The notes: generated by a model from the letters alone, not told the origin. A DNA stretch of 48,612 nt from Gilliamella sp. App4-10 (GCF_001690495.1 NZ_LZGS01000039.1:1-48612); one strand, 5' to 3'; positions 36,194 to 46,120 are shown, counted from the stretch's first letter. A program made the numbers and translations.

Positions 36194-37153
36194 TTAATTA
36201 TTGCCTATGACTTTGTAAGCGGATTGAATAACGTCAGGAGGCAAGGTTATTCCTTGTTTTTTAGCTGCTTCAATATTGATGACAAGGCGTAGGGCTTGCC
36301 CTATTTCTGGGGCAATACTTCCTGGCTTTTCACCTTTTAATATTCGAACAACCAGTTTACCTGATTGACGTCCTACATCATAGTAACTCATACCATATGC
36401 TGCAACAGCTCCGCGTTCGATTGCATCAGGGAACGAAGCTAAAAGTGCGATTTTATTTTCATTCGCAAATTTGACTAAAGACTCATAAGCTGAAACAACA
36501 TTGTTATCGGTTGTTGTATAGATTAAATCAACTTTACCTTTTAATGTATTAACAGCTGTTGAAATATCCGCAGTTCGTTGGGCAGGCACTGCAAACAAAG
36601 CAATATTTTGTTGAGATAAAAGCTTTTGTAGATTTTTTAACACGACAGTTGAATTAATTTCGCTTGGGCTATAAATATAGCCTACCGATTTGACATTAGG
36701 GACGATTTTCTTCATAAAGTCGATTTGTGGACCCATCTCTTGATAATCGGAAACACCGGTGATGTTTGTGCCTGTTGGTTGCCAGTTTTTAACTAATTTA
36801 GCCGCGATAGGGTCGGTAATGCCGGCAAATACGACTGGGATTTGTTTGGTTGCAGCGGCAGTTGCTTGAGCGCTTGGTGTTGCAATTGCCACAATGACGT
36901 CTGGTTTAGTGGCGACAAATTGTCTAGCTATTTGGGCTGCTGTAGCACTGCTTCCTTGTGCACTTTTATATTGCACCGTTAAATTGTCGTTTAACTTATA
37001 GCCGTTTTCTGCCAATTCATCTTTAACACCATCACGAATTTGATCTAATGAAGGATGTTCAACAATCGCCGTAATAGCGACATTTTTTATTGTATTTGCG
37101 AAACTCAAAAAAGGTGTAAACAAAAATATGATTAATAAAATAAAGCGTTTCAT
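36194..37153 (-). CDS. ABC transporter substrate-binding protein (ABC_sub_bind family), second copy
   Basis: Periplasmic binding protein of 319 residues with a Sec signal (MKRFILLIIFLFTPFLSFAN). It is plainly a duplicate of the gene at 34926: AITAIVEHPSLDQIRDGVKD, AQGSSATAAQIARQFVATKP and YTTTDNNVVSAYESL are nearly the same. The ligand region differs in places (VVFAGITDP here, IVFTAVTDP there; ASFPDAIERGAVA here, ASNPESTERGAIA there), so ligand preference may differ. The 290-base gap to the first copy holds a small hairpin (AGTGTAA/TTACACT, 35998-36019), and this gene may have its own promoter or read into the operon. Confidence 0.92.
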   Translation of the reverse strand: MKRFILLIIFLFTPFLSFANTIKNVAITAIVEHPSLDQIRDGVKDELAENGYKLNDNLTVQYKSAQGSSATAAQIARQFVATKPDVIVAIATPSAQATAAATKQIPVVFAGITDPIAAKLVKNWQPTGTNITGVSDYQEMGPQIDFMKKIVPNVKSVGYIYSPSEINSTVVLKNLQKLLSQQNIALFAVPAQRTADISTAVNTLKGKVDLIYTTTDNNVVSAYESLVKFANENKIALLASFPDAIERGAVAAYGMSYYDVGRQSGKLVVRILKGEKPGSIAPEIGQALRLVINIEAAKKQGITLPPDVIQSAYKVIGNN

Positions 37154-37300
37154 AAGTCGAACTCGTAAACTAGTACAATAGTTCTATTCTAGCTTTATTA
37201 ATCAAAAAAGTTAAGTTGTATTTGTTAATTAATTATTATATAAAAAAATATCAGCATTATAATATGAATTAAATGATTAATTATTTTTAATAAATTTTTT

Positions 37301-37346
37301 ATATACTGATACCCATAAAACTTAATTTTTGTAGGTATCAGTATAT
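37301..37346. terminator. 13-bp hairpin downstream of fdhE
   Basis: ATATACTGATACC (37301-37313) pairs perfectly with GGTATCAGTATAT (37334-37346) around a 20-base loop. On the plus strand it is followed by ACGTTTTTTTA. It lies 8 bases past the fdhE stop, so it probably marks the end of the fdo operon transcript, although the T-run faces the other way. Confidence 0.55.
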
Positions 37347-37354
37347 ACGTTTTT

Positions 37355-38263
37355 TTATTTAGCAAATATAAAAGGATTTATACCACTTTTTGCAAAACCC
37401 TCTTCTTCTGTTTTGATATCTAATATCAATGAGGCAATATCGTCAGCGATGACTTCAATATGAGGGTCTTTGTCTTGATCGAGTATTTTTAGATAACTAT
37501 GGCAAACGTCACAACATTCAGTTTTTGTGGCTGCAAGTTCCTTTTCTAGTGAGAGATATTGTATACCTTTCATGTTATCGCAACAGGTACATTTAACTCT
37601 AGGCACATACCATTCACTTTCACATAAACTACAGTGCAAATAGCGCAAACCATTGTGGCTACCTAATTGAATTACGCTAGCTGTTGGCATGCTATTACAA
37701 ACAGGACACAACCAAAGTTTATCGGTATTTTCTGCGATAGCTTTACCTTTAATTTGGCTGGCAAGTTGGCAATAATAAACCGATAATGATGACCAAATAA
37801 ATATTGTTTCATTGCCATCGACTCGATCAAATTCTCCTTTAAGTAAATGCAATGCTTTATCTTGTAATTCTAGAGAACTATTTTTTTTAAGCTGGTCTAT
37901 GACTAAAGTGATTTGCTGCGTTGTATCAGAAAATGAGTTCAATAATGAAGTTAAGTAATCTTGCCAAGTGTTTTTAAGTGGTAAATTAGCTAAACTAAGT
38001 GGCGGGCGATCGCTGTTTAATAAACAAGATACATCAATATCTATAGGATTATGTTTAATTAAATTCGCTTGTTTTTCAGCGATTATTGCACAAAATTTCA
38101 AATAATCACTAATTGGACTATTGTTTGCAAGGCTCGTTAAACGCTCTGCTCGATGAATATACAGCGTTTTAGGCGATGGGTAAAAGAGTAATGGAATTTG
38201 TTTAATAACTGAGTTTGTCGCTTGTAGTTCTAGTTGATCTTGAGGGATGATTTTGATACTCAT
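37355..38263 (-). CDS. fdhE: Formate dehydrogenase accessory protein FdhE
   Basis: Cytoplasmic protein that binds formate dehydrogenase-N/O and helps its maturation. It has 302 residues (E. coli 309). The C-terminal half carries the rubredoxin-like cysteine clusters CPVCNS, CSLCESEW, CTCCDN and CDVCHSY that bind iron. LRYLHCSLCESEWYVPRVKC is a typical FdhE segment. It follows fdoI on the same strand after a 110-base gap that holds a perfect hairpin, giving the E. coli order fdoG-fdoH-fdoI-fdhE. Confidence 0.95.
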   Translation of the reverse strand: MSIKIIPQDQLELQATNSVIKQIPLLFYPSPKTLYIHRAERLTSLANNSPISDYLKFCAIIAEKQANLIKHNPIDIDVSCLLNSDRPPLSLANLPLKNTWQDYLTSLLNSFSDTTQQITLVIDQLKKNSSLELQDKALHLLKGEFDRVDGNETIFIWSSLSVYYCQLASQIKGKAIAENTDKLWLCPVCNSMPTASVIQLGSHNGLRYLHCSLCESEWYVPRVKCTCCDNMKGIQYLSLEKELAATKTECCDVCHSYLKILDQDKDPHIEVIADDIASLILDIKTEEEGFAKSGINPFIFAK

Positions 38264-38321
38264 TATAAATGCTCATTGATTGTGATTTCACTTATCACTG
38301 ATTTTTACTTTTAAGATAACT

Positions 38322-38344
38322 CCGCTGATAGTGACTATCAGCGG
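38322..38344. terminator. Perfect hairpin between fdoI and fdhE
   Basis: CCGCTGATAG (38322-38331) pairs with CTATCAGCGG (38335-38344) around TGA. It has no T-run. It may lower expression of fdhE relative to the structural genes, or protect the 3' end of the fdoGHI message. Confidence 0.5.
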
Positions 38345-38373
38345 AAAATACAATTACAGTTAGAGGAGAACGT

Positions 38374-39066
38374 CTATGCTGGCTTGTGCTCAACGTCTGT
38401 AGATTCTGCTTCAGATTTGGCCTTTGCATTTAGTTCATTTTGATAAATTTTTTCCATTTCTTCCTCATACCAAGTAGAATGATTTTTTCGTGCCCAAGCA
38501 CGTGATACGTAACCTGTTATCATCCCTTTAATAGAGCCTTTCACCCAAATTGCCATATAAGCATGGCCAATAGCAAGTAAAATTAAAGCTATAGCAGCAA
38601 ACGAGTGGAAGAATATCGCAATACGTACAACCTGTACTGGAAAATAATCAGAAATATATTGGCGCCACATGATTAGCCCAGTAATACATAATACAAAAAT
38701 TAAGCTCATAATGCACCAGAATAAAAACTTCTGACCGACATTATACTTGCCAATTGGAATACCTTCTTCTTTGCCCATAATGACGCTTTTAAAGTTTTTT
38801 AACCATACAATATCTTGTTTGTTAGGGATATTATGACGAGCAAGCTTTACAAACATAAACATCAGTAAGACAAAAACAATACAACCAATAATTGGGTGTA
38901 ATGCCCTCACTAATTGTGGTGTACCAAGGAATAAACCAAACAGTTTAATTGATGGAAAAAACAAGGATAAGCCTGATAGTGCAGTAAGAATAAACAGACA
39001 CACCATACACCAGTGGCAAAAACGAACAATAAGTGGTGTTCTTAAAATCATGCCTTTTTTATTCAT
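38374..39066 (-). CDS. fdoI: Formate dehydrogenase cytochrome b556 (gamma) subunit
   Basis: Membrane subunit that carries two b-type hemes and passes electrons from formate to quinone. It has 230 residues with four membrane helices ([72 protein letters not shown]). Candidate heme histidines are in [22 protein letters not shown] and IGHAYM. I use ATG 39066, 7 bases after AGGAG, which overlaps the fdoH stop by 8 bases. The longer frame to 39111 adds 15 residues with no support. The polar C-terminal tail ([17 protein letters not shown]) is longer than in E. coli (211 residues). Confidence 0.95.
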   Translation of the reverse strand: MNKKGMILRTPLIVRFCHWCMVCLFILTALSGLSLFFPSIKLFGLFLGTPQLVRALHPIIGCIVFVLLMFMFVKLARHNIPNKQDIVWLKNFKSVIMGKEEGIPIGKYNVGQKFLFWCIMSLIFVLCITGLIMWRQYISDYFPVQVVRIAIFFHSFAAIALILLAIGHAYMAIWVKGSIKGMITGYVSRAWARKNHSTWYEEEMEKIYQNELNAKAKSEAESTDVEHKPA

Positions 39067-40033
39067 GATGATTCTCCTGTTGTGATGAATTAGCACCATT
39101 TTTGCGACCAAAAACGGGTAATCCTAGACGTTTTCGCGCTTGTCTATCAGCTTGTTTTTCTTGTTCAATGTCATCTTCATCCACTTCAATTGCACCAACC
39201 CCCATGTAATGAAAAAGCAACCCGCCAAATGTTGCAACAAATGCAGCTGCGGATAGCGGTTTCCAAATACCTTTCCAAAATTTGACAATTTCACTAATGT
39301 GTGGGTCTTTTGGTAGGCCGTGATACAGTTCTGGTTGATCAGCATGGTGTAAAACATACATAACGTGAGTACCGCCAACACCTTGTGGATCATAAAGGCC
39401 AGCATGTTCAAAACCGCGTTTTTTCAAGTCTACAATTCGATTTTCAGCATGACGAATCATATCTTGTTTAGTGCCAAAGTGAATAGCACCAGTTGGGCAG
39501 GTTTTAACGCAAGCAGGCTCTTGCCCAACTGCAACGCGATCCACACATAAAGTACATTTGTAAGAATGATTATCTTCTTTACTAATTCGAGGAATATTGA
39601 ACGGGCAACCTGCGACACAATAACCACAACCAATACAGTGTTCCGATTGAAAATCAACAATACCATTGGCGTATTGAATAATAGCGCCTTCTGATGGGCA
39701 GGCTTTCAAACAACCAGGATCAGAACAGTGCATACAGCCATCTTTACGAATCAGCCATTCAAATTTGCCGTTAACCTCAACTTCTGAATACCTCATCACT
39801 GTCCATGCTTTCGGCTCTAAATCAGCCGGATTATCATAAACGCCGACAGTATTACCGACTTCGGCACGAAGATCATTCCATTCGCTACACGCAACTTGAC
39901 AAGCCTTACAGCCAATACATGTGGTTACATCAATTAATTTAGCCACTTCTTGTTGGTAATCGCGTGCTCGTGGCGCTGGCGTTAACGAATTGGTTCCCGA
40001 GCGGCGAATAATATCTTGTGTTTGTAATGACAT
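39059..40033 (-). CDS. fdoH: Formate dehydrogenase iron-sulfur (beta) subunit
   Basis: Holds four [4Fe-4S] clusters that carry electrons from the catalytic subunit to the cytochrome. It has 324 residues. The four cysteine sets are [50 protein letters not shown] and the pair CTLCVDR with CVKTCPTGA. One C-terminal membrane anchor follows ([20 protein letters not shown], about 265-285). A charged tail after it is about 25 residues longer than in E. coli. The start is ATG after AGGA. It lies 15 bases after fdoG and overlaps fdoI by 8 bases. Confidence 0.97.
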   Translation of the reverse strand: MSLQTQDIIRRSGTNSLTPAPRARDYQQEVAKLIDVTTCIGCKACQVACSEWNDLRAEVGNTVGVYDNPADLEPKAWTVMRYSEVEVNGKFEWLIRKDGCMHCSDPGCLKACPSEGAIIQYANGIVDFQSEHCIGCGYCVAGCPFNIPRISKEDNHSYKCTLCVDRVAVGQEPACVKTCPTGAIHFGTKQDMIRHAENRIVDLKKRGFEHAGLYDPQGVGGTHVMYVLHHADQPELYHGLPKDPHISEIVKFWKGIWKPLSAAAFVATFGGLLFHYMGVGAIEVDEDDIEQEKQADRQARKRLGLPVFGRKNGANSSQQENHHE

Positions 40034-40048
40034 AATTTATCTTCCTCC

Positions 40049-43000
40049 CTATGCCGCACTGGTCACTTTTTCAATATTGACTAAAAATGATTTATATTCT
40101 GGCGTTTGTGAATTGGCATCACCTAAATGTGGCGTTAATTCATTCACCAAAAATCCTTTCTTCGTCTGACCTGTGAATCCCCAAACAATAGGAATTCCAA
40201 TAGTCTCGATTTCTTTACCATCAACAGTTAATGTCGGAAGGCGCTTTGTCACAACAGCTTTAGCTTTGATATAACCGCGATATGAAGTCACTTTTACGGT
40301 ATCGCCTAGTTTTATGCCTTTTTTATTGGCTAAGTTTTCGCTGAGCTCAATAAATTGTTCTGGCTGAGTAATAGAAGCCAGTCTGGCATGTTGAGTCCAA
40401 AAGTGGAAATGCTCGGTGATACTGTAAGTGGTACCAACATAAGGAAATTCACTGGCATTTCCTAAGCGCGCCAAATCCTCTGTAAATGCCCGCGCCACAG
40501 GGCTACTCACTTGATTTGGATGTAATGGATTATTGGTAATTGGTGTTTCAAACGGTTCATAATGCTCAGGGAACGGGCCATCGACTAATCGATTTAAACA
40601 AAACAATCCGCCTAAACCATCGTTATTCATGATAAAGGCACCCGCTCCAGCACTTGGCGATAGCGTTGCAGTAAAATCAGGAACATCATTACCGTCCCAG
40701 CTTGAACCATTCCATTTTACCAGTACGCGTTTGGGATCCCATGGCTTGCCGTTTTCATCCGCCGAGGCACGATTATAAAGTACCCGCCGATTCATCGGCC
40801 ATGCCCACGCCCATCCGGCATGAATACCTTTACCTGACGGATCGCTAGGATCTCGCCTTGCCATTTGGTTACCTTGCTCTGTCCATGAACCACAAAATAT
40901 CCATATTCCTGATGAAGTTGTTCCATCTGCTTTTAATTGAGAAAAACCACTTAATAGCTGACCTTTTTTAAGAATAACATTGCCATTGGTATCGGTGAGA
41001 TCAGCAAGGGCTCGCCCATTATAATCTTGCGCTAGCTCTTCTGCAGCAGGGCCTTCTGGATTTTGATAATCCCAAACTAAGTTATTGATTGGCTCATGAT
41101 ATGCCCCCCCTTCTTCGGCATATAACTCTTTCATTCTAAGAAAGATACGAGCGATGATTTCTGGATCATATAATGACTCATAAGGCGGTCTTGCTGCCGC
41201 CCAGTGCCACTGTAATAAACGCGAAGAGTTAACGATAGTGCCGTTTTCTTCAGCAAAACAGTTTGCAGGAAGCCTAAAAACTTCTGTCTGGATTTGGCTT
41301 GGATCGACATCATTCGATTCACCATGATTTTTCCAAAACTCTGCCGTTTCAGTTGGCATAGGGTCAATGCTAACTAAAAACTTCAAGTTCGATAAACCGT
41401 TACGGATACTATTTTTATCTGGTAGCGCAGCAAGAGGATTGAAACCTTGACAAATAAGACCATTGGCTTGACCATCACGCATCATTTTACTGAATCTTAA
41501 TACATCATAGGTTTTATCCCATTTTGGTAACCAGTCAAATCCCCAATTGTTATCTTGAGTTGATTTATCACCATACATTGACTTCATAAAACTGACAAAG
41601 AATTTTGGGTAATTTGCCCAAAAATTAACTTCGTCTGGTCCTAGCGGTTTAGGCGTTTTTTCCTCTAAATACTGTTCGAGTGAAACTTGAGAATCTTTAG
41701 GTAAATCAAGATAAGCAGGTAAACGATTTGATAATAAACCGACATCAGTTAAACCTTGAATATTGGAATGCCCTCGTAGTGCATTAATTCCACCACCCAT
41801 TACGCCAATATTACCTAAGATAAGCTGAATCATTGCAGCCGTACGGATAATTTGTGAGCCATAAGTATGCTGAGTCCATCCTAATGCATATAAAAAAGTG
41901 GCTGCTCTATCATGAGTTTTGGTGCTTGCAAGTGAGCGACAAACATGTAAAAATCCCTCAATTGGGCTTCCTGTCACTTTATTTACCATTTCAGGTGTAT
42001 AACGACTGACATGATTTTTCAGTAGATTCCATACACAGCGAGGATGGCTGAGTGTTTTATCTCGAAGCGCATAACCATTTTCATCTTTTTGATATGCCCA
42101 ACTGGTTGGATCATATTGGCGATTAGCTGAATCATAACCGCTAAATAACCCACTATTGGCATCAAAATTAAAATCATCACGAACAATTAAACTTGCATTA
42201 CTATGGGTCACTAAATAGTCAAAGTTAACTTCGTTATTGGTAATAAGATAATTAATAATACCAAGCAAAAATGCAATATCAGATCCTGAGCGAATCGGTA
42301 CATAGTGATCGGCAACCGAAGCGGTTCGATGAAAACGGGGATCAATGGCAATCAGTTCTGCGCCATTATTAATTTTTGCTTCTATGGCCCATTTAAATCC
42401 AACTGGATGAGCTTCGGCCGCATTACCCCCCATGACAATAACAACATTAGCATTTTTAATATCATTCCAGTTGTTAGTCATAGCACCGCGACCAAAAGTG
42501 GCGGCTAAACTTGATACAGAAGGACCATGACAAACCCTTGCTTGGGTTTCAAGGCTTAACATGCCTAATGCACGTGCAACTTTAAATGCCAGCCAACCTG
42601 TTTCATTACTCGCAGCAGAGGTAACAAGCCAGCCTGTTGTTGTCCAGCGATTAACTGTCGTTCCTTGTTCGTTTTTTTCAATAAAGTTTTTATCTCGGTC
42701 AGCTTTCATTAAGCGAGCAATGCGGTCAACGGCTTCATCCCAACTAATTTTTTGCCATTTATCAGAGCCTGGAGCGCGGTATTCAGGGTATTTGACACGT
42801 TGTTCACTTTTGATATAGTCAAGTACACCAGCGCCTTTAGGGCAAAGCGAACCTCGACTAACAGGATGATCTGGATCACCTTCAACGTGGAATATGGATG
42901 ATTCAGCATTTTTTGCACCATCTCCACGGCTATAAAGTAGCATTCCACAGCCAACTGAACAGTAAGTACAGTTATTACGGGTTTCTTTTGATTTGAGTAA

Positions 43001-43117
43001 TTTAAATTGGCGAGTTTGTGCAAGCGCCATATTAGGCGCTAGTCCTAGTGTGGCAACCGTTGTTCCTGCCATACCACCAGCACAGATCTTAAAGAACTGT
43101 CTACGGTTAAATAGCAT
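40049..43117 (-). CDS. fdoG: Formate dehydrogenase catalytic (alpha) subunit, cysteine form
   Basis: Oxidises formate to CO2 on a molybdenum bis-MGD centre in the periplasm. It has 1022 residues. A Tat signal (FNRRQFFKICAGG) at the N terminus is followed by the [4Fe-4S] motif CTYCSVGCGM with GSLCPKGAG, then the molybdopterin oxidoreductase domains. The metal ligand at residue 196 is Cys (QARVCHGPS, codon TGT at 42532-42530), where E. coli FdoG and FdnG have selenocysteine (VUHGP, codon TGA). So this is a selenium-free version in a subfamily that usually needs selenium. AAGGAG lies 5 bases before the ATG. First gene of fdoGHI-fdhE; an FNR-like site is 121 bases upstream. Confidence 0.97.
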   Translation of the reverse strand: MLFNRRQFFKICAGGMAGTTVATLGLAPNMALAQTRQFKLLKSKETRNNCTYCSVGCGMLLYSRGDGAKNAESSIFHVEGDPDHPVSRGSLCPKGAGVLDYIKSEQRVKYPEYRAPGSDKWQKISWDEAVDRIARLMKADRDKNFIEKNEQGTTVNRWTTTGWLVTSAASNETGWLAFKVARALGMLSLETQARVCHGPSVSSLAATFGRGAMTNNWNDIKNANVVIVMGGNAAEAHPVGFKWAIEAKINNGAELIAIDPRFHRTASVADHYVPIRSGSDIAFLLGIINYLITNNEVNFDYLVTHSNASLIVRDDFNFDANSGLFSGYDSANRQYDPTSWAYQKDENGYALRDKTLSHPRCVWNLLKNHVSRYTPEMVNKVTGSPIEGFLHVCRSLASTKTHDRAATFLYALGWTQHTYGSQIIRTAAMIQLILGNIGVMGGGINALRGHSNIQGLTDVGLLSNRLPAYLDLPKDSQVSLEQYLEEKTPKPLGPDEVNFWANYPKFFVSFMKSMYGDKSTQDNNWGFDWLPKWDKTYDVLRFSKMMRDGQANGLICQGFNPLAALPDKNSIRNGLSNLKFLVSIDPMPTETAEFWKNHGESNDVDPSQIQTEVFRLPANCFAEENGTIVNSSRLLQWHWAAARPPYESLYDPEIIARIFLRMKELYAEEGGAYHEPINNLVWDYQNPEGPAAEELAQDYNGRALADLTDTNGNVILKKGQLLSGFSQLKADGTTSSGIWIFCGSWTEQGNQMARRDPSDPSGKGIHAGWAWAWPMNRRVLYNRASADENGKPWDPKRVLVKWNGSSWDGNDVPDFTATLSPSAGAGAFIMNNDGLGGLFCLNRLVDGPFPEHYEPFETPITNNPLHPNQVSSPVARAFTEDLARLGNASEFPYVGTTYSITEHFHFWTQHARLASITQPEQFIELSENLANKKGIKLGDTVKVTSYRGYIKAKAVVTKRLPTLTVDGKEIETIGIPIVWGFTGQTKKGFLVNELTPHLGDANSQTPEYKSFLVNIEKVTSAA

Positions 43118-43238
43118 ATGGACTCCTTAAAAAGCTGACATTACATTATTTGATTTGTTATATTGGAATCTATTAACATCCCTATAATTTGTAATGATAA
43201 TCTTTAATGGCATGGAAATAAAGGGGGAAAACGAAAAT

Positions 43239-43252
43239 TTGATATGCGTCAA
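43239..43252. promoter_or_regulatory. FNR-like site upstream of fdoG
   Basis: TTGATATGCGTCAA matches the FNR consensus TTGAT-N4-ATCAA at 9 of 10 specified positions. It is 121 bases upstream of the fdoG start, in the leader of a respiratory operon, which fits oxygen control. I could not find a good -10 box at the class II distance, so the promoter arrangement is unsure. Confidence 0.55.
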
Positions 43253-43327
43253 ATTTTAGATAAAAGAATTATTTTTATCTCAATTTGTTTTTTACTTTCT
43301 ATACTATTTAACCTATTTATAAACATA

Positions 43328-43357
43328 AACTTGCCCATTTGGATAAATGGACAAGTT
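43328..43357 (-). terminator. Terminator after plsB
   Basis: AACTTGCCCATTT (43328-43340) and AAATGGACAAGTT (43345-43357) form a 13-bp stem (one G-U on the minus strand) with loop GGAT. It lies 21 bases after the plsB stop and is followed on the minus strand by a loose T-rich tail. Confidence 0.7.
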
Positions 43358-43378
43358 AAAATTAATAATCTTGTTATT

Positions 43379-45808
43379 TTATTGTTTTAATAAAGGGGTA
43401 ATTTCGTCAATAGTTTGCATTACTCTTGCGGTAATGAGAGGTTTAAGTATTGCATTCATTTTTTCAATTTTTGATAAATTAACCCCATCTTTGTCATCTA
43501 GATAACCTTGTTCTCGTAAAGAAGCAACAAGCGTTGAAAACACACCTTTATCAAAAAATTCGGGTGCATTGATGCCATGTAAAACTGATAATCGTTCAGC
43601 TATTAACCTGCCTTCTTTTTCTAATGTTGCACGACTAATCGTTGGATCTTTTTGCAATAAAGAAAACGCAATAGCATAACGTTGTAAGGTATCTTTGGAT
43701 GAAGAAGCTAGTAATTGTAACCCCGACATTTTCAAAGAGTTGAGTGTTACTTTGTCGGATGAACAGTTGATTAGGCTTAATTCGACATACGATTTAATAA
43801 TTCTATGAACATATTCCGTTAGTTGCTCATCATTATGATAAAGAAATAGCTCTGATTTGATTAAAGGGAAAAGTAGTTTTACTTGTTTTAAAATTTCGTC
43901 AGATGAGATATGGTTATTTTTGAGTAAAATTCTGGCTACGATGGCTGGAATAATCAATAAATGCTGAATATTATTGCGATAATAGGTCATTAAAACTGCT
44001 TGTTCTGCAGTAAGACCAACAATTTCACCTGCCTCATCGGTTGTGATCTCAAATTTTCCCATTTCTTTGGCATGTTCGAACAATTCTTCTGCAGTTTGAT
44101 CTGGAATTGTTACCAAATTTGAATAAGGAATGTTCTTTAATAATTTTAATAATTTATCAATGAATTCAATTAGCCTAACTTTGGTTAACGCTTGTTGATC
44201 TGCGGCCAACAATATTGAGCAACATAAATTCATTGCATTAATTGCGGCTGAACAATTAATGTGCTCCATTATTTGTTTAGCAAGTAAATTGGTTGTTGGT
44301 GTTAACCAACTTGGGCGTTGAGTACCAGTTGGTTCAATTTCAGTTCGCCAATCAGGAACTTGTTGGTATAAAAACTGATTCAGAGGTATCGGTTGTCCAA
44401 AATTAACATAACCAAATCCTAATTTCTTTAACTTGAAAAAGGCTTTAATTGTACGCCACAAACTCTCTTTTTCTTTCTTAGCACCACGGAGTTCATTGGC
44501 ATAAGTTGCGACCTCTAAAACATGTTCATAACCAATATAAACAGGAACAACAGTAATTGGTCTGGCATCACCTCTTAACTGTGTTTGTATAGTCATCATC
44601 AACATACCTGTTTTGGGATTGAGTAATCGACCTGTGCGTGAGCGCCCACCTTCAATAAAATACTCGACAGCATAACCATGGATAAATAGTTCGGCCAAAT
44701 ATTCACGAAAAACAGCAGTATAAAGCTTATTTCCTCTAAATGAACGACGAATAAAAAATGCACCTAGTCTTCTAAAAATAGGACCTGCTGGCCAAAAGTT
44801 CAAATTAATGCCAGCAGCGATATGGGGTGGGACTAACCCTTGTCGATAAAGCACATAGGATAATAATAGGTAATCCATATGACTACGATGACAAGGAACA
44901 TAAACAATTTCGTGTCCGTTTTGCGCAAGTTCACGGACGGGATCTGCATTTGTTACTTTAAGGCCTTGATAAAGTCGATGCCAAGCCCAAGTAAGCACAA
45001 AATCTGTTATTCTTAGCATACGATAAGAAAAATTAACTGCAATTTCGTTTAGCATAGCTAATGCATTTTTTTTAGCTTTATCAAGATTAATATTTTTACT
45101 TTTAGCTTCCTCTTGTATAGCTTCTGAGAGCCCAGGATTATTTAATAATTTATTAAGCATTTCTTGGCGAACGGGTAGTTTTGGTCCGACAGATGCCATT
45201 CTTTGTTTTGCAAAATGAATACGAGCAACACGGGCTAATTTATGAGCTAAAACAGGAAGATCTTGCTGTCTATCAACATGAATATCTTTGAATGAAACTG
45301 TACGAGAAAATCGAGTATAACAGTCTCTCCCAGATGTGATTATTTTAAAAAATTTACTAGTTGCACCAAGTACTTGTAGTGATAATTTCTTTTTACCTTC
45401 AGTATCTGGTCGACGCCCAAACATGACCGAAACAGGTAACATTTGGATGTCTAGATCATGATTTTGTTGATGTGCCGAAATATAATCTCCTAAAATTTCA
45501 ATTGCTTTATTTTGTTGTTGATTGGATGCAAAAATACCAGGACCTTTATCAGTATAGATATAAGCCGGTATGGTTTTTCCATTAATATCTATGCTAATTA
45601 ATGGGTCAGGTAAGTTATATTGCAAACAAAGAGACCGAATTACCATCAAATCGATTTGAGAGTTGTAAGGGAGTACGTATAAAATTGGTTTGTTGTTGTC
45701 AAGATCTAATTCTATTATCGGATCAGTAGGAATCGGTTTACTATTAACAAAAAGTTTTACCAAAATTTGGATAAGAAAAAAATAAACTTGAGTCCACCAA
45801 GAAAACAT
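43379..45808 (-). CDS. plsB: Glycerol-3-phosphate 1-O-acyltransferase
   Basis: Inner-membrane enzyme that adds the first fatty acyl chain to glycerol 3-phosphate in phospholipid synthesis. It has 809 residues (E. coli 807). The acyltransferase blocks are in order: catalytic HxxxxD in VPCHRSHMDYLLLS, then GAFFIRRSFRGNKLY, FIEGGRSRTGRLLNPKTGML and VVPVYIGYEHV. An N-terminal hydrophobic segment (FSWWTQVYFFLIQILVKLF) and a long helical C-terminal region are as in the family. The start is ATG with AGG about 10 bases upstream. It is a single gene with its own terminator, upstream of fdoG on the same strand. Confidence 0.97.
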   Translation of the reverse strand: MFSWWTQVYFFLIQILVKLFVNSKPIPTDPIIELDLDNNKPILYVLPYNSQIDLMVIRSLCLQYNLPDPLISIDINGKTIPAYIYTDKGPGIFASNQQQNKAIEILGDYISAHQQNHDLDIQMLPVSVMFGRRPDTEGKKKLSLQVLGATSKFFKIITSGRDCYTRFSRTVSFKDIHVDRQQDLPVLAHKLARVARIHFAKQRMASVGPKLPVRQEMLNKLLNNPGLSEAIQEEAKSKNINLDKAKKNALAMLNEIAVNFSYRMLRITDFVLTWAWHRLYQGLKVTNADPVRELAQNGHEIVYVPCHRSHMDYLLLSYVLYRQGLVPPHIAAGINLNFWPAGPIFRRLGAFFIRRSFRGNKLYTAVFREYLAELFIHGYAVEYFIEGGRSRTGRLLNPKTGMLMMTIQTQLRGDARPITVVPVYIGYEHVLEVATYANELRGAKKEKESLWRTIKAFFKLKKLGFGYVNFGQPIPLNQFLYQQVPDWRTEIEPTGTQRPSWLTPTTNLLAKQIMEHINCSAAINAMNLCCSILLAADQQALTKVRLIEFIDKLLKLLKNIPYSNLVTIPDQTAEELFEHAKEMGKFEITTDEAGEIVGLTAEQAVLMTYYRNNIQHLLIIPAIVARILLKNNHISSDEILKQVKLLFPLIKSELFLYHNDEQLTEYVHRIIKSYVELSLINCSSDKVTLNSLKMSGLQLLASSSKDTLQRYAIAFSLLQKDPTISRATLEKEGRLIAERLSVLHGINAPEFFDKGVFSTLVASLREQGYLDDKDGVNLSKIEKMNAILKPLITARVMQTIDEITPLLKQ

Positions 45809-46120
45809 AAAAAATAAACCTCATACGTTTGTGTTATTGATATACTTAACTGATTTTAATTGTTTAACCCATCAACCAAACAACAAACAACAATAAGTGT
45901 GTTTTGCTTGTAAAGCTAGATAGCTTTTTTATGCATTAAAAAGAGCAATGAATTAAAAAAATATACTTGTTATCGTTTAATCGTTAGCAAATTTACGCAA
46001 TTTTCATTTCATGTAATTTTGGATAAACTAAGAAAATCAGATTATAACGATACTTAATAGTATTATAACGGTTTATTGTTACCAACGCCACGCATCTACT
46101 TGGCTTTTATCTTCAATGTT
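45809..46120. other. AT-rich intergenic DNA upstream of plsB
   Basis: This stretch of about 310 bases separates plsB from the IS3 remnant. It should hold the plsB promoter, but I cannot pick one. A small inverted repeat ATACT-TAAT-AGTAT is at about 46048-46061 between two copies of ATTATAACG. No gene or coding remnant is visible. Confidence 0.5.

Noticed and set aside
45911..45930. Small hairpin AAAGCTA-GA-TAGCTTT with T-run upstream of plsB
   Set aside because: The loop would be only two bases, or the stem only five A/T-rich pairs, and no transcript is expected to end there on the plus strand.
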